Below the pieces are notes generated by a model. The model did no database searches, had not been told where the DNA came from, and worked only from the letters and a program-made list of their open reading frames with translations. A stretch of DNA of 8,896 nucleotides from an uncultured Lachnospiraceae bacterium. Lineage in GTDB: Bacteria; Bacillota_A; Clostridia; Lachnospirales; Lachnospiraceae. This document shows, piece after piece, positions 5,995 through 8,896 of the stretch (the first letter of the stretch is position 1; every line of letters begins with the position of its first letter). The position numbers were made by a program, and so were the translations under genes. The stretch lies in NCBI GenBank assembly GCA_910585855.1, contig CAJUGZ010000182.1, positions 1 to 8,896 of the forward strand. Reading direction: 5' to 3'.

Positions 5995-6111
5995 TTAGCC
6001 CGGCGTATCGAAATGGAATTGTTTTGTAACAGATGGAATCGTTTGGTATGTCCATTTCGTTTTGGCTGCCATGAGGGCGAATTGCGCTCTGGTCTGTCCG
6101 GTTAGATGCAT
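5995..6111 (-). CDS. Short 38-codon open frame between inverted repeats; doubtful gene
   Basis: The frame starts at an ATG inside the palindrome ATGCAT (6106-6111) and ends at TAA (5995-5997). The peptide includes GQTRAQFALMAAKTKWTYQT and ends KQFHFDTPG. It has no membrane segment or known motif, and only AGGG two bases before the ATG, too close to serve well. An imperfect 20-base tandem repeat (6011-6030 and 6031-6050, about 15/20) and a 9-base inverted repeat (6009-6017 with 6051-6059) lie within it, as does a hairpin at 6074-6090. More likely part of the intergenic repeat than a translated gene. Confidence 0.15.
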   Translation of the reverse strand: MHLTGQTRAQFALMAAKTKWTYQTIPSVTKQFHFDTPG

Positions 6112-6187
6112 AACCCTGCAGAAGTCTTAGAACTTCTTACTTTTTGGAAACTGGAACAGCAGGCGGTTTACCGTTTTCGAATCTGGC
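6112..6187 (-). repeat. Composite intergenic repeat, copy C
   Basis: On the minus strand 6187-6159 repeats 5863-5891 of copy B at 28 of 29 bases, and 6140-6119 repeats its AGAAGT...ACTTCT module. Copies B and C face each other across 5936-6111, so the pair could fold as a large cruciform or stem. Copy C lies about 40 bases beyond the stop of the hem gene, and no separate terminator is seen there. Confidence 0.6.
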
Positions 6188-6226
6188 GTCCCCTCCCCCA
6201 AAAACATATTAAAACACTTGATACTC

Positions 6227-8602
6227 TCAGCAAAATTCCGCTTTCTGCGTTCCCTCCATACAACTCCTCACAATTCCTTCATAATCAGCCTGTGACGCCT
6301 GCAAAATCTTGCTCTTTTCAACCCCATAATCCTCCAAACAAGCCGTCGTCCTCCCCCCAATACTATAAAATCTTTTACACTGTCCCATCTTCTGCCCCAA
6401 CCCCTGAAACATTCTCTCCACAGAAGAAGCACAGGTAAAACAAATCCCGTCATACTCCTCCAATGCCCCGATCTTCTCCAAATCCAGTTCCACAGCCTGA
6501 TTTTCATAGACCACAACCTCCTCTAGCCTGCAACATCCTTTCAATGCCTCTTTCAAACCTCCATCTGCATTTCCTGCCTTTACATACCACACCTTCTCCT
6601 CCCCAGTCAGCAACTCTTTAAACTCTTTGGCAAAAACATCACTCTCATACCGTTTCGGAACAAAATCCGCATATAACCCATACTTTTGCAGCTCCTCCGC
6701 TGTCTTTTCTCCAATCACTGCAATCTGACACCCCGCCAGTTTCCGTATATCCAACCGACTTTTATAAAAATTTTCAAAAAACCCTTCTACCCCATTCTTA
6801 CTGGTAAAAATAATCCACTCCACTTCTTTTATTTCCGCTTCCAAAATCTGTACATTTTTCTTTACAATCCTTCCGATCTGCACTTCCTCCACAGCCGCTC
6901 CCTGCTCTGACAAAAGTTCCTTCAACCGTGTAACACTCTCCCCAATCTTAGGAATCAAATACCGTTTTCCAGACAAAGGATACTCTTCAAAAAAATTTAA
7001 CTTATCTCTAAAAGAAACCACATCCCCTACCACAATCAAAGCCGGAGAAATCAACTCCGCCCGTTTTACCTCTTCCTCAATATGCTCCAAATCCGACACA
7101 CAAGTCTTTTGCCTAACCGTTGTAGCACAGGAAATCACCGCTGCTTTTGCCTCTTTCGACATTCCCGCCTCTATCAGCCGCTCAGCAATTTCTCCCACCT
7201 TACTAAGCCCCATCAAAAACACACAAGTTTCCTTCCCTTTAGCCATTGCCTTAAAATCAATATCTGCCAATTCATCCCGCCTATCATGCGCCGTCACAAT
7301 ATGAAACCCGGACGCCACTCCACGATGGGTGATCGGAATTCCCGCATAAGAAAGCCCCGCAATCCCAGAAGTCACACCCGGAATCACAGTAAACGGCACT
7401 CCCTTCTCTCTTAAAAATATCCCCTCTTCTCCGCCACGTCCAAATACATAGACATCTCCCCCCTTCAGGCGAACCACCGTTTCATACTCCATGCTCTTTT
7501 CCACCAAAAGCCGATTGATTTCTTCCTGCTTCATCGTATGACAATGGTTTGCCTTTCCCACATAAATCTTTTCACACCCCTCTTTTGCCTCCTCCAACAG
7601 CTCAGGAGAAGAAAGCCGATCATAAATAATACAATCCGCCTTCCGAATAGCACAAGCCCCTCCTACCGTAATCAATTTCGGATCACCCGGACCTCCCCCA
7701 ACCAGATAAACCCGTCCCGCTATCTGCTGCCGAATCTGAACTGCCGCCTTTTGCGCCAATCCCTTTGTATCATCCCCTCTCACTTCCGCATAAGCCTGTT
7801 TCCCTCCAGACCTATTTCCAAACATAGCCAAAAGACAATATTTCCCATCCGCTTCCTTTCTGCAGACCGCCCCTATCGGGACATGACAATCCCCTCCCAT
7901 TTCCAACAAAAACTCCCGTTCCACTTCCACAGTCTTAACCGTTTCCATATCACTCAGCGCATCCAGCATCTCAAGAAGCCGTTTATCCTCTTTTCGAATC
8001 TCCAATGCCAAAACCCCCTGAGCCGGTGCAGGAATCATCTGCTCCACATCCAAATACTGTGTAATCCGATCTTCTTTCCCCAGACGATGCAGCCCAGCAG
8101 CCGCCAACAAAAGCCCATCCAGCTTTTCTTCCTCCATTTTTCGAATCCGAGTATCCACATTCCCCCGAATCCCAACTACCCTTAAATCCTCTCTTAAACT
8201 CTTTAACTGCACCTGCCGCCGCTTACTCCCAGTTCCAATCACCGCCCCCTTCGGCAGTTCCTCCAACGAACCTCTCTCCCGCAAAATCAGCACATCTCTC
8301 ACATCCTCCCGCTTCCATGCCTTTGCAAATACAAGCCCATCAGCCAAAATAGAGGGCATATCCTTCATACTATGCACCCCAATGTCTGCCTCCCCATTTA
8401 AAATCTTTTCTTCAATCTCCTTTACAAATACACCCTTCTCCCCAATCTGATCCAGCGGTCGATCCAATACAAGATCCCCCTTTGTCTTTACCACCAAAAT
8501 TTCAAATTCATTCTCAGGATACGCCTGCATCAAACGTTTCCGTACATAATTCGCCTGTACAAGTGCCAATTGAGAACCTCTTGTTGCAATTCTATATTTC
8601 AT
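6227..8602 (-). CDS. Trifunctional HemC-CobA-HemD fusion: hydroxymethylbilane synthase / uroporphyrinogen-III C-methyltransferase / uroporphyrinogen-III synthase
   Basis: A cytosolic 791-residue protein predicted to turn four porphobilinogens into hydroxymethylbilane, close it to uroporphyrinogen III and methylate that to precorrin-2 with S-adenosylmethionine, for siroheme or cobamides. HemC spans 1-296: HSMKDMP with catalytic Asp81, RGNVDTR (146-152), and GGDCHVPIGA with Cys239 for the dipyrromethane cofactor. CobA spans about 297-540: GGGPGDP (302-308), YDRLSSPELL, RLKGG with VFGRGGEE (378-393; the usual Pro after GGD is Val384), PGVTSGIAG and THRG. HemD spans about 546-782: FTSKNGVEGFF, CFTCASSVERMF, SIGGRTTACLEDYG. 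HemC joins CobA with almost no linker. The order HemC, CobA, HemD on one chain differs from the reaction order but matches gene order in clostridial operons. Start: AGGAGA (8609-8614) six bases before the ATG. It appears to stand alone; hemB or hemL does not follow. No stop or frameshift interrupts the domains. Confidence 0.93.
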   Translation of the reverse strand: MKYRIATRGSQLALVQANYVRKRLMQAYPENEFEILVVKTKGDLVLDRPLDQIGEKGVFVKEIEEKILNGEADIGVHSMKDMPSILADGLVFAKAWKREDVRDVLILRERGSLEELPKGAVIGTGSKRRQVQLKSLREDLRVVGIRGNVDTRIRKMEEEKLDGLLLAAAGLHRLGKEDRITQYLDVEQMIPAPAQGVLALEIRKEDKRLLEMLDALSDMETVKTVEVEREFLLEMGGDCHVPIGAVCRKEADGKYCLLAMFGNRSGGKQAYAEVRGDDTKGLAQKAAVQIRQQIAGRVYLVGGGPGDPKLITVGGACAIRKADCIIYDRLSSPELLEEAKEGCEKIYVGKANHCHTMKQEEINRLLVEKSMEYETVVRLKGGDVYVFGRGGEEGIFLREKGVPFTVIPGVTSGIAGLSYAGIPITHRGVASGFHIVTAHDRRDELADIDFKAMAKGKETCVFLMGLSKVGEIAERLIEAGMSKEAKAAVISCATTVRQKTCVSDLEHIEEEVKRAELISPALIVVGDVVSFRDKLNFFEEYPLSGKRYLIPKIGESVTRLKELLSEQGAAVEEVQIGRIVKKNVQILEAEIKEVEWIIFTSKNGVEGFFENFYKSRLDIRKLAGCQIAVIGEKTAEELQKYGLYADFVPKRYESDVFAKEFKELLTGEEKVWYVKAGNADGGLKEALKGCCRLEEVVVYENQAVELDLEKIGALEEYDGICFTCASSVERMFQGLGQKMGQCKRFYSIGGRTTACLEDYGVEKSKILQASQADYEGIVRSCMEGTQKAEFC

Positions 8603-8621
8603 AATCTTTCTCCTGTTTTAT

Positions 8622-8649
8622 ATTTTACACCCATTTACAGCTTTTTTAA
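8622..8649 (-). promoter_or_regulatory. Tentative promoter of the hemC-cobA-hemD gene
   Basis: On the minus strand TAAAAT (8622-8627) lies 16 bases after TTAAAA (8644-8649), which would give a leader of about 15-20 bases before the ATG at 8602. The -35 is poor. I see no cobalamin riboswitch or T-box in the 294 bases upstream of the gene that are in the window. Confidence 0.35.
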
Positions 8650-8696
8650 TTTTAATTCACAAATAAAGGAAACGCCAAATATAAACCCTCCAAATA

Positions 8697-8890
8697 TCTG
8701 GCTGTTTCTTGACTCCGAAAAAAAGAATAACATTTCAATCTTTTCTCTTCCGCTATCCAGTCAACAGCGAGATTTGGCTGGCTGGTTTCCTATGCCAGCG
8801 ACTTCGGAGAACGGTTAGAAAGTCTTAGGATTCTGTCCAACACCTAGAATTTTTTGCACATACTGCTTCCATGCAGTGTGTGCAAAAAAA
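8697..8890 (+). repeat. Composite intergenic repeat, copy D
   Basis: Mosaic of family modules. The segment 8697-8715 (ATCTGGCTGTTTCTTGAC) is an inverted match to about 5850-5870. The segment 8811-8833 matches copy A 1-23, inverted relative to it. The hairpin 8850-8890 (GCACATACTGC, TTCCAT, GCAGTGTGTGC) repeats the one at 5945-5985. Orientations of the modules are mixed, unlike copy B. The stretch from 8603 holds only this repeat and the promoter region of the hem gene. Confidence 0.6.
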
Positions 8891-8896
8891 GGGGCG

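Noticed and set aside
6106..8818. Plus-strand frames opposite the hem gene (for example 7538-8185)
   Set aside because: They are low-complexity mirror frames rich in Pro, Ser, Leu and His opposite well-conserved enzyme domains, with no ribosome binding sites.

Overview
The window looks like a piece of a low-GC Gram-positive anaerobe of the Clostridia, most likely a gut Lachnospiraceae. The reasons are the aromatic cell-wall-binding repeats (GW...WYYLD...G), a BspA-type leucine-rich-repeat protein, a HemC-CobA-HemD fusion and strong AGGAGG ribosome binding sites. This placement is by family recognition, not by a search. All genes read on the minus strand.

Layout from right to left, in the direction of transcription. 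At 8602-6227 is one 791-residue protein that joins hydroxymethylbilane synthase (HemC), uroporphyrinogen-III C-methyltransferase (CobA/SUMT) and uroporphyrinogen-III synthase (HemD). It would take porphobilinogen to precorrin-2 for siroheme or cobamide synthesis. No other tetrapyrrole gene follows it; 5431-6226 holds mosaic repeats and a bidirectional terminator. From 5430 down to 322 lies a cluster of exported surface proteins built from the same cell-wall-binding repeats: a BspA-like protein (5430-3877, broken by a mobile element), a decayed sister copy (3701-2958), a CHAP-like cysteine peptidase or amidase (2827-1823), and a protein with two transglutaminase-like domains (1737-322). They are probably anchored to the envelope through the repeats and act outside the cell.

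The most interesting object is a 408-base insertion (4093-4500) in the BspA-like gene. It has the end hairpins of the IS200/IS605 group but no tnpA or tnpB. It keeps a good promoter facing inward and a structured 3' part that resembles an omega-RNA (TnpB guide RNA) scaffold. Removing exactly 408 bases restores the BspA reading frame. The element lies antisense to the gene, so a transcript from its promoter would end in a guide copied from the gene's own coding sequence.

Both gene blocks are bracketed by inverted copies of a modular intergenic repeat: 1-220 (-) with 5631-5985 (+) around the surface cluster, and 6112-6187 (-) with 8697-8890 (+) around the hem gene. The gene-free stretches (1-321, 5431-6226, 8603-8896) consist largely of these repeats and of hairpins. 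I see no rRNA, tRNA or CRISPR array.
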